From positions 1,240,001 to 1,304,000 of the forward strand of contig OZ237736.1 in assembly GCA_965178125.1 (NCBI GenBank): 64,000 nucleotides of DNA, given 5' to 3'. Source of the DNA: Bilabrum cf. latius (lineage: Eukaryota; Bigyra: Bicosoecida; Bigyra; Bicosoecida). Under the pieces are notes generated by a model. The model was not told where the DNA came from, made no database searches, and saw only the letters and a list, made by a program, of their open reading frames with translations. The position numbers were made by a program, and so were the translations under genes. Positions 26,101-37,404 of the stretch are shown here, one piece after another; positions within the stretch are counted from its first letter, which is position 1, and the number at the start of each line of letters is the position of its first letter.

Positions 26101-29100
26101 GTTCTGCGGCGTCGACCCGACTTCCCAGCTGGCTTTCCAGCTGGTCTCTTGGGCGAGTCGTCTCGTGCGCCAATGCCAGGAGGGGCAGCCGTCGCCGAAG
26201 CTGCCTTTTCGTTGGGCAGCTCCTTGCGGGTAGGTGCAGGCGGCATTGGCTCGTCTGAATCGCTCTTCAACAGCGACTTGCCCCCTATCTAGTTGCTACT
26301 GGTGGGACTAGGGGATGCCACGCCTCCTGGTGCACCGGACTGCGCAGGGTTGGGAAGCCTCCTCGCCGGTGGTGTCTTGGGGCTCGGTGGTGGTGCACCC
26401 GGCCGCGGCTCTGGCGGCTCATGCGTAGTGTCAATTGCTGCTGGTCGTGGCTTTATTGACTTTGCCTGCTCCATGTCTATGTCCACTGCAGCCTATTTCT
26501 TGGCATGTGGCAACACTGGCTCCACAAAGGGCGCGCCGCCATCGCCCGAGCTTCCCGGCCGCCGGATCGTCTCGCCCTCGGATTCCCCGACACGACGATG
26601 GATCGCCGTAGGACGGCCATCCTCACCAACGAACGGAACACGCATGTCATCGGGCCCTGCACGCCGACCGCTCACTGGGCGCTGGTAGGCAGGCAGACTC
26701 TGGTCCACAAAGTCTGGACGGGCGCCTCGATGCATCTCGTTGGGGAAGTCCCTCCGCACCGCGTCCGAGTCCACGGGATGTCCACGGCCGTCCACGAATG
26801 GCACGTGCATGGGAGAATCCACAGCGGCGGTTGGCTCGTCGTGCTCTCTGCTTGCCTGCTGCCCGGGCATGGATTTGCTCGAGTGCCCACGAGGCAACAC
26901 TGGCTCCATAAAGGGCGCGCCGCCATTGCCCGAGCTCCCAGGCCGCCGGATCGTCTCGTCCTCGGATTCCCCGACACGACGATGGATCGCCGTAGGACGG
27001 CCATCCTCACCAACGAACGGAACACGCATGTTATCGGGCCCTGCACGCCGACCGCTCACTGGGCGCTGGTAGGCAGGCAGACTCTGGTCTACAAAATCTG
27101 GACGGGCGCCTCGATGCATCTCGTTGGGGAAGTCCCTCCGCACCGCGTCCGAGTCCACGGGATGTCCACGGCCGTCCACGAATGGCACGTGCATGGGAGA
27201 ATCCACAGCGGCGGTTGGCTCGTCGTGCTCTCTGCTTGCCTGCTGCCCGGGCATGGATTTGCTCGAGTGCCCACGAGGCAGCACTGGCTCCACAAAGGGC
27301 GCGCCGCCATCGCCCGAGCTTCCCGGCCGCCGGATCGTCTCGCCCTCGGATTCCCCGACACGACGATGGATCGCCGTAGGACGGCCATCCTCACCAACGA
27401 ACGGAACACGCATGTCATCGGGCCCTGCACGCCGACCGCTCACTGGGCGCTGGTAGGCAGGCAGACTCTGGTCTACAAAATCTGGACGGGCGCCTCGATG
27501 CATCTTGTTGGGGAAGTCCCTCCGCACCGCGTCCGAGTCCACGGGATGTCCACGGCCGTCCACGAATGGCACGTGCATGGGAGAATCCACAGCGGCGGTT
27601 GGCTCGTCGTGCTCTCTGCTTGCCTGCTGCCCGGGCATGGATTTGCTCGAGTGCCCACGAGGCAACACTGGCTCCATAAAGGGCGCGCCGCCATTGCCCG
27701 AGCTCCCAGGCCGCCGGATCGTCTCGTCCTCGGATTCCCCGACACGACGATGGATCGCCGTAGGACGGCCATCCTCACCAACGAACGGAACACGCATGTT
27801 ATCGGGCCCTGCACGCCGACCGCTCACTGGGCGCTGGTAGGCAGGCAGACTCTGGTCTACAAAATCTGGACGGGCGCCTCGATGCATCTCGTTGGGGAAG
27901 TCCCTCCGCACCGCGTCCGAGTCCACGGGATGTCCACGGCCGTCCACGAATGGCACGTGCATGGGCGAGTCCGGGATACCTGGCGGCGAATCAATGTATG
28001 GCTGTTGCTGCAGTGACGGTGCCGCAACGGACTGCTGCATAACGGAGCTAGAGGCGGGCCTCATGAGACTCCTCGGCCTCGGGGGCTCAGCTGCCTGGTA
28101 CGACTGCGCCTCCTCTTCATGGCCTAGTGGGAAGTAGGCCGCTCTGTGGGCATCAGTAGCTAGACCTGAATGCGACGAGTAGCCATCATACGGTCCAACC
28201 GGTGGAGGGTGCTGCAAAACGGCACCGTGCGGCATCATGGCTCCGAACGGGTATCCACGGGGAACGCCGTGAAACTACGCGGGCAGCTAGCCATATGGCC
28301 ACCCAAATGCATGGTGGTGGGCACCTATGTGCGGGGGCGACATAGGATTGTGGCCCTACATGAAGGGGTGTGCAGATGCTCCAGCGTACTGTGGCATGCC
28401 ATGCAGCGGCCCGCCAAATGCGCCAGCTTGCGTCGCGTGCATGCTCATATCAGGCGAAGGCATTTGCTGGGCCAACGGCTGTGAGGCGGTCGTCAGCTCA
28501 TGCTGAGGGGTGCCTTCCGAGGGCACCAATTGGCCACCACCGTTTGCCTCACGCAACTGCCTGAGCTGCTCCTTCACGTCGGATATCATGTCTTGCAACT
28601 GTTTTTGCTCTGGCGATGCTGGATTCTTCTCCACTTCGTCCGCCGCAGGGCTCAGCGTCTCTGCTTGGCTGCTGCTATTGCCCGGCAGGCCGATGGGTCC
28701 ATCTCCTGCGAGCGCCGCAACGGCATTTGCTAGAGCTGGTGAGAGCACGGCTCCGTCGCTTCCAGCACCCGTTGCGCCGGCTGACGCGGGCGCGGCGTAG
28801 TGCTGCTTAACATCATTTCTATCTGCATTGGGCTCTTGCTTGGGCTCTTTCTCGGGCTCTTTCTTGGATATCCCGCTAGATCCAACCGTCCAGGCGGGCT
28901 CCTTCGATGCCACGCCCTGCTCCGACTTGGCGTCCAGGGTCTTCTGGTCATCGGCTGGCTCTTTGGACTCGGATGGCAGCTTTATTGCCGCATCCGCATT
29001 GCCAGATTCGACATCCTGAGGTGGGACAGACTTCGGTGGCGGAGGTGGCGTTGCCTCTACCGCAGTTGGCTAGATGCTTAGACCGTACATACCAGTCTGT

Positions 29101-32100
29101 ACTGCAAAACTCCGTTCCACCCTGGCCTTGGACTTGGGCGACAGCTCCAGCTTTGCTTTGCCGGCCCCCCTGGTCTCCACCGCATCAGCGATGTACCGGA
29201 TGGTCTCCTCGTCTAGCTCCAGGGCCCCGAGGTGGTCTTCGATCTCTCGCCTAGTTCTTGGCGAGACCGGGGGTCGTGGGATGGGCTTCACCGAGGCCTC
29301 CTTCCCTGCAACTGCATCCAGCACGGGAGGCAGCGGAACCCGGCGGGCTATCGCCAGGCCCTGTGCCGGCGGTGCGTCCACCGAGTTGTCGGACTTACCG
29401 TCTTGTGCGTCAGGCGATTCCTCTAGCACCGCATTGGGCACATTGGCACTGGCGGCCTGCCGCTTCTGCTGAAATTCACGCGCGATCTCAGCCGCCTTGT
29501 CAAGCGCAAGCGATTCTCTCGCACCAAACCGGCGCACCCCAACGGTCTTCGCGTCCTTGAAACTTGAGGTGCGAGCCAGCCCGGGCTTGTCCGCGGCACG
29601 TTCCTGTTGCTTAAACTCGGCACTTGCCGGAAGCTGTGCTTGCGTGTTTGCCTACTTTGGTGGCATAGCAGACCGGATGGTGCTGCGACGCCCCTCCCGC
29701 GCCCTGTATCTTGACTGCGCGCCCGATGAGAACAGCGCATGCCGGCTGGTGGGCGACACGAGCTTGCCCAGTTTCCCTCCGTTTGAAGCAGCCGGCATCT
29801 TGAGAACTCCCGCGGGAGGTACATACAGCGACTCGTAATCATCTTCCTGCTCGCCGTCGCCATTATCCCCGCTTGAAACCTGGTCGTCAAAATCCTGCAC
29901 GGTCCGGACAGCGCCTCGAGGCGACGCCAGTCTGCGCTCTCCATCCTAGGGTGCGTGCGCGCGTGCCTATGGCGCCGGTGTGAGCGGCAAGGCAGCCGCA
30001 GCACCAGGGAGGGACGAGCCTGGGCTACTAGTCGCGCTGCTGCTGGCACCCTGTGGAGAAACCTTCGCGCTGATGGCCGCGTATGGTATCTGTCTTCGCT
30101 TCCCTGCCTGTGGCGAGGCCCATGGGGGGCGTGGTGGCGGTGCGATCTGGATCACTACAGACTTGGGCGGCCCTGCCACAGTCGAGGCCGGGTCAGCTGC
30201 ACTCTATTCCGCCTGGCTCTACAAAGTTCCGGGCTTATGATCACCAACAGCCGAGCTATCTGCAACCGAAGCAGCTTGCCTGCCAGTGAACTACGCGGCG
30301 CCAGAAGCCGGCACATTGCTTGCGGCAGCAGATGAAATCTATTCGTCAGCAGCTGCAACTGCAGCCTATCCTCCCGAAGATGCGTCTCTAGCCACTTCCG
30401 GCTGAGTAGCAGGGGATAAGGACGATCTGATATCTCCGGCTGGTACTGGGGCAGGGCTTTCCGCGGGGCGGAGTTCTTGCTTGACGGAGGCAGCTGCCGC
30501 TGCTGCCGGAGCACCGCGAGGTGTAGGAGCATCTGCGGGCTGTGCTTTCGCGGCCGCGTCCTATTCAGGCGCGCTTGAGTTTTCAGGTTTTGCCATGCTG
30601 GCCGATTTCGAACTAGATTGATCGCTCTTGTCGTTCGTTGGCTTGCTGATAGGCTCACGTTTGTCTGTGTCGAGGCTCGCACGACCGCGAGATGCGGCTA
30701 CCGACGCCTGATCGCGGCCAGTTTCTGGCCGTGACTCGGTGGCTTCCTCGGCCAAGAGATCCGAGCCGTGCATCCGATGCGGTGCATCTCCACCCAGGCC
30801 AGTGAAGCCCTCAGTCTCACGGGCAGAGTCACGCGCCGGAAATGCAGCAGCAGACCGCTCAGAGGCTGCCGTGGACAGCCAACTGCCCCGGCGAGGTAGA
30901 CCCACGCTGCCTGCATCCGTCACCGCGGCGCCCTAATCAGCAGAATCCTTAGACACCTGGCCTGTTGCGGAATTAGCAGACCCGCTTGTTGGCATTCCAG
31001 GCGGTGGCTTGCTGTTCGTTGACAGCATTCCGGGCGGTGGTGCTGTCGAAGCCTAGCTGGACGCGACCGACTGAGCGCCGGCACCTGTCCCAGGCGCAGC
31101 ACTTGGAGACTGTGACCTTTGCTTGCGAAGCATGCGGCTGCGCGACTGTCTGCGAGATAGCCGGCGCTTACCTTTGGTGCTTGGGCTAGCGGCACCGGTC
31201 TAGGCGGGGCTAGCGACAGGCTTGTCAGCCATGGCTCCCGAAGCCGGTCGCAATCCAGGCGGGCCGCCAGCGGCGTTACCTGCCTCGGTACGCTGGGGAG
31301 CAGCAGTAGATTCAGTGGGTGCCCCTCCATCCGTCTCGGTGTCATCATCGAGGCCTGGCGGCATTGGGCTCATTCCGCGGGCCCTCGTGGGAGACGGCAG
31401 GAGACCGGGAGGCGCCTGCTCCTGCGGCTCATTGCCGCCCTTGCCGCCCTTGCTGCCCTTGCCGCCTTTTTTTGTCGATTGCTTACCATCCTATTCCTGA
31501 ATAAAGCCTGGCGGTAGCGGTAGCGTCATGGTTGGTGTCCGCTTGAACGGAGGCGGCACAAAACCATCCGATGGTGCCTTGGGTCCGGCCGCCGCGCCCT
31601 CATTCGACTTGCCGGGCGCATTCGGCGCTGATGATGCCGTACTGCCTTCCCCACTTGGCATCCCGGATGCATTGTTGGGTGATGCTGATACCTTTCTATC
31701 ACTGCCATCCTCGATAGACGTGCCGGGGACGTTTGCTAATAACGCTTTGCTAGCACCCGATTCTTGGGCAAGCTAAGGCTGTTTGCTCTTGGCCTTTTCA
31801 ACAGCCGGCAATTCTCCACCCTTATTGGAAACCTTCGTACCGCTGCTTGACTTCAGCACGTCATGCTCGCGCTGGCGGCGCAATCGCTCATACTCGTCCA
31901 GGGGGACAGCCCTATCCACCACGAGTGGCTCCGCCGTGGATGCATTGCTCTGCACGGACTTGGAGTCATCATCAGCATCGGCGTCTTTGGTGCTCCCACC
32001 AAACGATGGCATCGCTGGACTCGATGCACCCGCGCTCGGCTTCTTGCCCGTCTTCTTCAGCTTTGACTACGCGTCAGCCGGGCTCGGTTCGCCCGCGCTC

Positions 32101-35100
32101 GGCTTCTTGCCTGTCTTCTTCAGCTTTGACTACGCGTCAGTCAGCGGAGCCGATGCTCCCGCGCTCGGCTTCTTGCCCGTCTTCTTCAGCTTTGACTACG
32201 CGTCAGTCAGCGGAGCCGATGCTCCCGCGCTCGGCTTCTTGCCTGTCTTCTTCAGTTTTGACTACGCGTCAGCCGGGCTCGGTTCGCCCGCGCTCAGCTT
32301 CTTGCCTGTCTTCTTCAGCTTTGACTACGCGTCAGTCAGCGGAGCCGATGCTCCCGCGCTCGGCTTCTTGCCTGTCTTCTTCAGCTTTGACTACGCGTCA
32401 GTCAGCGGAGCCGATGCTCCCGCGCTCGGCTTCTTGCCTGTCTTCTTCAGCTTTGACTACGCGTCAGCCGGGCTCGGTTCGCCCGCGCTCAGCTTCTTGC
32501 CTGTCTTCTTCAGCTTTGACTACGCGTCAGTCAGCGGAGCCGATGCTCCCGCGCTCGGCTTCTTGCCTGTTTTCTTCAGCTTTGACTACGCGTCAGCCAA
32601 ACTCTATGCGCCTGTACTGTTGCCATCATCCTCCTAACCGGGCTTAGTGGAAACAGGGTCAGTGGACCCAGCAGTTGATGGACTCTTGGGCTTGTCGCTG
32701 TCAGTACTCCCTGCCGCGCTTGTACCGCTTCCTGCCAATGGCTTCAACGGCGGAGGGGCTCCACTGGCCTTCGGCGACGATGGGGTCGGCTTCTTGGGCG
32801 GAGGGGCTCCACTGGCCTTCGGCGACGATGGGCTCGGCTTCTTGGGCGGAGGGGCTCCACTGGCCTTCGGCGACGATGGGCTCGGCTTCTTGGGCGGAGG
32901 GGCTCCACTTCCACTGGCCTTCGGCGACGATGGGGTCGGCTTCTTGGGCGGAGGGGCTCCACTGGCCTTCGGCGACGATGGGGTCGGCTTCTTGGGCGGA
33001 GGGGCTCCACTGGCCTTCGGCGACGATGGGGTCGGCTTCTTGGGCGGAGGGGCTCCACTGGCCTTCGGCGACGATGGGCTCGGCTTCTTGGGCGGAGGGG
33101 CTCCACTGGCCTTCGGCGACGATGGGGTCGGCTTCTTGGGCGGAGGGGCTCCACTGGCCTTCGGCGACGATGGGGTCGGCTTCTTGGGCGGAGGGGCTCC
33201 ACTGGCCTTCGGCGACGATGGGGTCGGCTTCTTGGGCGGAGGGGCTCCACTGGCCTTCGGCGACGATGGGGTCGGCTTCTTGGGCGGAGGGGCTCCACTG
33301 GCCTTCGGCGACGATGGGGTCGGCTTCTTGGGCGGAGGGGCTCCACTGGCCTTCGGCGACGATGGGCTCGGCTTCTTGGGCGGAGGGGCTCCACTGGCCT
33401 TCGGCGACGATGGGGTCGGCTTCTTGGGCGGAGGGGCTCCACTGGCCTTCGGCGACGATGGGCTCGGCTTCTTGGGCGGAGGGGCTCCACTGGCCTTCGG
33501 CGACGATGGGGTCGGCTTCTTGGGCGGAGGGGCTCCACTGGCCTTCGGCGACGATGGGGTCGGCTTCTTGGGCGGAGGGGCTCCACTGGCCTTCGGCGAC
33601 GATGGGGTCGGCTTCTTGGGCGGAGGGGCTCCACTTCCACTGGCCTTCGGCGACGATGGGGTCGGCTTCTTGGGCGGAGGGGCTCCACTGGCCTTCGGCG
33701 ACGATGGGGTCGGCTTCTTGGGCGGAGGGGCTCCACTGGCCTTCGGCGACGATGGGGTCGGCTTCTTGGGCGGAGGGGCTCCACTGGCCTTCGGCGACGA
33801 TGGGCTCGGCTTCTTGGGCGGAGGGGCTCCACTGGCCTTCGGCGACGATGGGGTCGGCTTCTTGGGCGGAGGGGCTCCACTGGCGTTCGGCGACGATGGG
33901 CTCGGCTTCTTGGGCGGAGGGGCTCCACTGGCCTTCGGCGACGATGGGCTCGGCTTCTTGGGCGGAGGGGCTCCACTGGCCTTCGGCGACGATGGGCTCG
34001 GCTTCTTGGGCGGAGGGGCTCCACTGGCCTTCGGCGACGATGGGCTCGGCTTCTTGGGCGGAGGGGCTCCACTGGCCTTCGGCGACGATGGGCTCGGCTT
34101 CTTGGGCGGAGGGGCTCCACTGGCCTTCGGCGACGATGGGCTCGGCTTCTTGGGCGGAGGGGCTCCACTGGCCTTCGGCGACGATGGGCTCGGCTTCTTG
34201 GGCGGAGGGGCTCCACTGGCCTTCGGCGACGATGGGCTCGGCTTCTTGGGCGGAGGGGCTCCACTGGCCTTCGGCGACGATGGGGTCGGCTTCTTGGGCG
34301 GAGGGGCTCCACTGGCCTTCGGCGACGATGGGGTCGGCTTCTTGGGCGGAGGGGCTCCACTGGCCTTCGGCGACGATGGGGTCGGCTTCTTGGGCGGAGG
34401 GGCTCCACTGGCCTTCGGCGACGATGGGGTCGGCTTCTTGGGCGGAGGGGCTCCACTGGCCTTCGGCGACGATGGGGTCGGCTTCTTGGGCGGAGGGGCT
34501 CCACTGGCCTTCGGCGACGATGGGCTCGGCTTCTTGGGCGGAGGGGCTCCACTGGCCTTCGGCGACGATGGGCTCGGCTTCTTGGGCGGAGGGGCTCCAC
34601 TGGCCTTCGGCGACGATGGGGTCGGCTTCTTGGGCGGAGGGGCTCCACTGGCCTTCGGCGACGATGGGGTCGGCTTCTTGGTCGGAGGGGCTCCACTGGC
34701 CTTCGGCGACGATGGGGTCGGCTTCTTGGGCGGAGGGGCTCCACTGGCCTTCGGCGACGATGGGGTCGGCTTCTTGGGCGGAGGGGCCTTGCTGTCGCTT
34801 GGCTTCTTGGGTGGCGGGGTCTTGCTGTCGCTTGGCGCCTTGGGTGGTGGGGCCTTGCTGCCGCCTGGCGCCTTGGGTGGTGGGGCCTTGCTACCGCTTG
34901 GCGCCTTGGGTGGTGGGGCCTTGCTGCCGCTTGGTGCCTTGGGTGGTGGGGCCTTGCTGCCGCCTGGCGCCTTGGGTGGTGGGGCCTTGCTGCCGCCTGG
35001 CGCCTTGGGTGGTGGGGCCTTGCTGCCGCCTGGCGCCTTGGGTGGTGGGGCCTTGCTACCGCTTGGCGCCTTGGGTGGCGGGGCCTTGCTGCCGCTTGGC

Positions 35101-36230
35101 GCCTTGGGTGGTGGGGCCTTGCTGCCGCCTGGCGCCTTGGGTGGCGGGGCCTTGCTGCCGCCTGGCGCCTTGGGTGGTGGGGCCTTGCTGCCGCCTGGCG
35201 CCTTGGGTGGCGGGGCCTTGCTGCCGCCTGGCGCCTTGGGTGGTGGGGCCTTGCTGCCGCCTGGCGCCTTGGGTGGTGGGGCCTTGCTGCCGCCTGGCGC
35301 CTTGGGTGGTGGGGCCTTGCTGCCGCCTGGCGCCTTGGGTGGTGGGGCCTTGCTGCCGCCTGGCGCCTTGGGTGGCGGGGCCTTGCTGCCGCCTGGCGCC
35401 TTGGGTGGTGGGGCCTTGCTGCCGCCTGGCGCCTTGGGTGGTGGGGCCTTGCTGCCGCCTGGCGCCTTGGGTGGTGGGGCCTTGCTGCCGCCTGGCGCCT
35501 TGGGTGGTGGGGCCTTGCTGCCGCTTGGTGCCTTGGGTGGTGGGGCCTTGCTGCCGCCTGGCGCCTTGGGTGGTGGGGCCTTGCTGCCGCCTGGCGCCTT
35601 CGGTGCTGGTGAAGGGGCCTTGCTGCCGCCTGGCGCCTTGGGTGCTGGTGGTGCTGCCGCGGGACTGGGCTTGATCTTGCCCTTACCAAGCATGGCTTTA
35701 GGTGGGCGAGGGCTTGCCGTGCGGCCTCCTCTTCCACGCCCCCTTCCTCGCCCCCTACCACGACCACTGCTCTTGCCTGCAGCTGGAGATGCAGAGCCAT
35801 ATCCTTTCAGATGTGAGCCAAGCATCTTCTCTTTTCGAGACTCGTGCTTCTTGGCCTTTTCCTGCGCACCAAATACGCACACACGAGCAATATCAATGGG
35901 TAATAATCAGCAATTTAAAGAATTTGGTAAGAAGGCTGGAAGAACGACGACATACCTTTTTGGCGAAGTACTCGTCCTGCTCTTCGGGTGACATGGCCGC
36001 CAGCATTCGTTTCTCTTCTCGTCTTGCTGCGGCCTCTTCTTCCTCCTTCTTCTTCGCCATAGCTTTGAAGTACTCGTCCCGTCTTGACTCATCGTCGGCT
36101 GCAAGGCAGAAAGGGGTGTTGGATCAATCGCATGCGCGCTGTGAGTTGTGAAACCTGGCGTGAATGTCTCATTCTGGTCCTGCATATTCGTAGCTGCCAC
36201 GACAGACTTCAACATATTGTGCACACTCAT
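23184..36230 (-). CDS. Giant low-complexity multi-repeat protein (about 4,298 residues), function unknown
   Basis: Three exons: 36155-36230, 35956-36098 and 23184-35861. The last exon is one open frame of 12.7 kb if TAG is sense, and contains about 42 in-frame TAGs. The N-terminus has a charged helical region (EEKRMLAAMSPEEQDEYFAKK) and an R-G-R-G run. Then follow a Pro/Lys array (SKAPPPKAPGG), a second Pro/Ser array (GAPPPKKPTPSSPKAS), a basic repeat (SKLKKTGKKPSAGA), disordered Pro/Ser/Ala regions, a 128-residue repeat (HVPFVDGRGHP), a KPDEEKKQEAG array and a long Ala-Gln dipeptide run. No enzyme domain was recognised. The composition suggests a disordered scaffold, condensate or extracellular-matrix-like protein, but there is no signal peptide. 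The final sense codon is TAG, followed by TGA. Gene boundaries rest on unbroken frame and splice signals; a transcript could split it. Confidence 0.8.
24905..25027. repeat. Hexanucleotide microsatellite coding for Ala-Gln
   Basis: About 18 copies of a 6-bp unit (plus strand TTGAGC), turning into TTGACC at the end. On the minus strand it codes for alternating Ala and Gln, then Gly-Gln, inside the giant gene. The Gln codons here are CAA, not TAG. Confidence 0.95.
25584..26032. repeat. 39-bp tandem repeat (KPDEEKKQEAG)
   Basis: Eleven full copies plus a partial one of a 39-bp unit, coding on the minus strand for G-K-P-D-E-E-K-K-Q-E-A-G-V/A. Copies are nearly identical apart from the last residue (Val or Ala), which indicates recent expansion. 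Confidence 0.95.
26512..27967. repeat. 384-bp tandem repeat, about four copies in ABAB order
   Basis: A 128-codon unit (minus strand) containing HVPFVDGRGHP, R-P-D-F-V-D-Q-S-L and MRVPFVGEDGRPTAIHRR. Two subtypes alternate: one has D-N-M, E-D-E and G-N-G, the other D-D-M, E-G-E and G-D-G. This is a higher-order 768-bp repeat. The end nearest position 26512 is truncated. Confidence 0.95.
32040..32600. repeat. 63/66-bp tandem repeat carrying one in-frame TAG per copy
   Basis: Nine copies, spaced 63 or 66 bp apart. Each codes on the minus strand for x-S-K-L-K-K-T-G-K-K-P/L-S-A-G followed by one of two tails, where x is the TAG codon. TAG positions: 32586, 32520, 32457, 32391, 32325, 32262, 32196, 32130, 32067. 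Two spacer subtypes differ by one codon. Every copy keeps TAG at the same place. Confidence 0.95.
32745..34788. repeat. 48-bp tandem array, about 42 copies
   Basis: Unit codes on the minus strand for G-A-P-P-P-K-K-P-T/S-P-S-S-P-K-A-S. Two variants (Thr or Ser) are mixed through the array, and rare copies gain an extra S-G. Near-perfect identity means ORFs are open on both strands, but only the minus frame connects to coding sequence on both sides. Confidence 0.95.
34789..35610. repeat. 33-bp tandem array, about 24 copies
   Basis: Unit codes on the minus strand for S-K-A-P-P-P-K-A-P-G-G, with some Gly-to-Ser changes. It follows directly on the 48-bp array and belongs to the N-terminal part of the giant protein. 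Confidence 0.95.
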
Positions 36231-36534
36231 CCTGACTCTCAGTCATTGCTATCCAGGCTGCCAATCATGACAAAATTCGGTCGGGTCTCACGTGCAGACA
36301 TGGTGGCGGCACTTTCTGTCCTTTCCGAAGCGGCACGACGGTGGAATTCTATCGGAGATCAGGGCAATAATTGTGTCGACTTAGTGAACGCCTTTCCAGC
36401 GATTGCTCGCCGAGCAACGCGTTGGACTGCTGGTGCTCGACACTCGCGTCGACCGGCTGGCTGAACGGAACCTACTCGAAAACCGGAAGTACCGTGGTCG
36501 CACTGGAGGTCGCGCACTGTGTGGTCGCGAAGCC
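36231..36534. other. Spacer with an unexplained small frame
   Basis: Between the start of the giant gene and the gamma-tubulin relic. On the plus strand 36267-36464 is open from an ATG (M-T-K-F-G-R-V-S-R-A-D-M-V) to TGA, 65 residues. It has no recognised similarity and may be chance, a small gene, or an exon of a gene disrupted by the inserted relic. Confidence 0.3.
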
Positions 36535-37318
36535 TCTTTCAACAAGTCAGAGCTTTGAAGCGGTCACCAGTAATCGAATCAATCAGCTCTCAAACTCTCC
36601 CACGTCACCGGCGTACCGTACCCGTCACTGTACTCCACGCCGTACCCTGCCTCCCGCTCCGCCCTTGCAAAATCGTCGTCGCCGCCGAAGCCAGGCCTCT
36701 CGTCACCCGCCCGAGACGACGACGAGCCCGCCACAGCCGCCTTCTTCCTGCCGTCAAACGACTCCCCCGACTCTGCGCCCAACCCCCTCGGCATACGAGC
36801 GTCCGCTCTATAGGCACCCTCACCCGAACTGCGCCCAAGCCCAGCTCCACTGCCTCCGCCGGATTCGCGCCTGCTGGAGTCCCCCGCCCTCAAGGCACTA
36901 GGCCCAGGGGCTGAACCCAACCGCGCACCAGCCCCCGCCTCGCTCCCTGCGGCCGCCCCACCCGCCGCAGCCCCGGGCCCAGCCGCCGCGGCCGCCGCCT
37001 CGAGTCCGTCCGCTCGCCCGCCGCCCGCCGCCCACTCCACGTAGTCCGGCGTCTCCGCCGCGCGGTACTCATCGGTCAGCGCCTGCACGATCTCCCTCGC
37101 GTCGTCAAACTCCTCGTAGCCATCGGCAAAGATGGGCTGCCGCCTGTAGTTGTCGAGGTACGCCTTCCTCGTGTAGAGGCTGTCGAACTGTTTGAGGGAG
37201 CGGCGGAACAGGTGCGCCACAGAGGTGTGGTTGGCAACCATGAGCCCGCTGACCTTGTGCGCGGACGGGAGGTAGGGCGACTTCCTGGAGAGTGCCACCT
37301 GTATGGAGGCAGGCCCTC
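36535..37318 (-). pseudogene. Truncated, inverted copy of the gamma-tubulin 3' end
   Basis: Near-identical to the last part of the intact gamma-tubulin gene (about 41412-42247) but in opposite orientation, covering the end of the last exon and a short stretch of 3' flank. It starts inside the exon at the G-P-A-S-I-Q segment and has no GTPase domain. Near its 3' end a deletion of about 50 bases removes the Gly/Ala-rich end and shifts the frame, so it ends [11 protein letters not shown] instead of G-D-V-G-E-F-E-S. It retains a long open frame because the duplication is young. Not expected to make functional tubulin. Confidence 0.88.
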
Positions 37319-37404
37319 ATTTCATCACTGAGGGCCCCTTGGTGTGCATTCGGAATCGAAATTTGATTTGAACAGCAACTCTCCGGCGGCACGGGTTTGT
37401 CAGC

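Noticed and set aside
24905-27967. CRISPR-like or satellite arrays
   Set aside because: Repeats are direct, lack unique spacers, have units that are multiples of three and stay in one coding frame.
32647-35991. 1,114-codon plus-strand frame through the repeat arrays
   Set aside because: Open only because short repeats lack stops in several frames. The minus frame connects by splice sites and TAG-joined frame to coding sequence on both sides.
36579-37298. A second functional gamma-tubulin
   Set aside because: It lacks the whole N-terminal GTPase region and has a frameshifting deletion near the end.
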